The notes under the pieces were generated by a model. The model saw only the letters and a list, made by a program, of their open reading frames with translations. It ran no database searches and was not told where the DNA came from. The translations under genes and the position numbers were made by a program. Below are positions 63,099 to 64,000 of a stretch of DNA of 64,000 nt, in pieces; position 1 is the first letter of the stretch, and every line of letters starts with the position of its first letter. The stretch is from Microbacterium sp. Root180 (GTDB taxonomy: Bacteria > Actinomycetota > Actinomycetes > Actinomycetales > Microbacteriaceae), in assembly GCF_001428485.1 (NCBI RefSeq), contig NZ_LMHS01000003.1, positions 1,254,876-1,318,875 of the forward strand. Reading direction: 5' to 3'.

Positions 63099-63114
63099 AC
63101 CGACCCGCTTCCTT

Positions 63115-63138
63115 GGTTAGTTACTCGACTAAGTAACC
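63115..63138. promoter_or_regulatory. Inverted repeat upstream of the GntR-ABC operon
   Basis: GTTACT (63120-63125) and AGTAAC (63132-63137) form a perfect 6-bp dyad with a 6-bp centre, extended by GGTTA and TAACC at the edges. It is A/T-rich against the background, lies 17 bp before the regulator's start and also between the divergent patatin-like gene and the operon. Confidence 0.65.
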
Positions 63139-63228
63139 ATAGAACCGGATGCCATGCAATACCCACCCGGATCGGACTGGCGCGCGGAGCGCCGGCCCCG
63201 CGAAGATGAGTCGACGGAGGAGGTGCGG

Positions 63229-64000
63229 GTGGAGCATCCGGTCGCATTCGTGCTCGGCGGCGGCGGCGTGCGCGGAGCCGTCGAGATCGGCATGCTGCAG
63301 GCGCTGCTGGAGCGCGGCATCCGTCCGGATCTCGTGGTCGGCACGTCGATCGGCGCCATCAACGGCGCCCTCGTCGCCCACGACCCGACGCCCCGCGTGG
63401 TCGTCGCGCTCGAAGAGGCGTGGATGTCGCCCGAGGCGGGCGCCGTCTACGGCGACTCGATCGCCGCGCAGCTGACGCGCCTCGTGAAGACGAAGACGCA
63501 CCTCAACTCCCCGGCCCCGCTGCGCCGGCTGCTGGAGCGCGCGCTCGGCGCCGACACCCGCTTCGAGGACCTCGCCGTGCCGCTGCGCGTGGTCGCGGCG
63601 AGCATCGAGCGCGCTGCCGAGCGCGTGTTCGACTCCGGTCCGCTCATCCCCGCCATCCTCGCGTCGGCTTCGGTGCCCGGACTGCTGCCGCCGACCCGCA
63701 TCGACGGCGAGCACTACATCGACGGCGGCATCGTGAACTCCATCCCGATCGAGCAGGCGATCGCCGTCGGCGCCCGCACGGTGTTCGTGCTGCAGGTCGG
63801 CCGCGTCGAGTCGCCGCTGGTCGCACCGCGCACGGCAGTCGAGACGGCCCGCGTCGCGTTCGAAGTCGCCCGGCGTCATCGCTTCGCTCGGGACCTCGAG
63901 ACGCTTCCGGAGGGTGTCGCGCTGCATGTGCTGCCCAGCGGGGGAGCGCTCGCCGGAGACGACTCCCTGCGGTCCTATCGCCGCATGGACACCGTGCGCA
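63229..64000 (+). CDS. Patatin-like phospholipase family protein (partial, cut by window edge)
   Basis: The visible 257 codons show the patatin fold: oxyanion motif LGGGGVRGAVEIGML, nucleophile Ser in GTSIGAING (about residue 40) and the catalytic Asp in YIDGGIVNSIPIEQAI. Family members are acyl hydrolases acting on lipids; the substrate is unknown. The start GTG 63229 has GGAGG 8 nt upstream (VEHPVAFVLGGGG); an in-frame ATG at 63154 would add 25 poorly conserved residues. The 3' end is outside the window. Confidence 0.88.
   Translation, partial: MEHPVAFVLGGGGVRGAVEIGMLQALLERGIRPDLVVGTSIGAINGALVAHDPTPRVVVALEEAWMSPEAGAVYGDSIAAQLTRLVKTKTHLNSPAPLRRLLERALGADTRFEDLAVPLRVVAASIERAAERVFDSGPLIPAILASASVPGLLPPTRIDGEHYIDGGIVNSIPIEQAIAVGARTVFVLQVGRVESPLVAPRTAVETARVAFEVARRHRFARDLETLPEGVALHVLPSGGALAGDDSLRSYRRMDTVR

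Overview
The window is a high-GC actinobacterial chromosome segment that spans the replication origin. Gene order (parS cluster, rsmG-jag-yidC-yidD-rnpA-rpmH, oriC, dnaA-dnaN-recF-dciA-gyrB-gyrA), the fhaA-fhaB-pstP-rodA-pbpA-pknA-pknB cluster, crgA, a class E sortase and NucS all point to Actinobacteria. The general style (very high GC, abundant GGATGC/GCATCC words, DUF3566 gene after gyrA) suggests Microbacteriaceae, probably Microbacterium. The genus is an inference.

Region by region: 1-560 is a non-coding array of roughly 140-bp tandem repeats, each carrying a ParB-binding parS palindrome; a fifth parS lies just upstream of rsmG. 665-3833 is the leftward RNA-modification, membrane-insertion and RNase P operon ending in rpmH. 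3834-6010 holds the dnaA promoter, dnaA and the DnaA-box-rich oriC. 6011-14096 is the rightward replication operon (dnaN, recF, dciA, gyrB, gyrA, DUF3566 gene). 14125-20861 is housekeeping: a VIT-type transporter, tRNA-Ile and tRNA-Ala, a Pr6Pr membrane protein, a Nudix hydrolase, a YbaK protein, a cyclophilin, rhomboid, crgA, and a sortase with a small membrane partner. 20872-30397 holds pabA/trpG converging on the leftward Ser/Thr-kinase, cell-wall and FHA operon. 30640-42960 mixes tRNA-Leu, a lipoprotein, small enzymes, regulators, cold-shock protein, a DUF2156 lipid-modification-type protein, HAD, nucS, and a divergent MFS/LacI pair. 43073-49367 is a complete Mrp (Mnh) cation/proton antiporter operon with every adjacent pair overlapping by 4 bp. 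49409-64000 contains a penicillin acylase, argG, a DUF1254/DUF1214 protein, a second Pr6Pr paralogue, purA, a lactonase, an AI-2E-type permease, chorismate mutase, a GntR-ABC operon and a patatin-like protein cut by the window edge.

No prophage, insertion sequence, CRISPR array or defence island is visible. The less ordinary material is mostly non-coding: the parS repeat array; DnaA-box motifs away from oriC; palindrome families at 15.4/52.2 kb and 38.1 kb; a duplicated tRNA-Ala 3' end; a hairpin RNA candidate ahead of the cold-shock gene; and a recurring -10 box placed 5-8 nt before start codons, which implies many leaderless mRNAs and decides several GTG starts. Coordinates and motif counts were derived by hand reading; family names rest on recognised motifs, not on searches.
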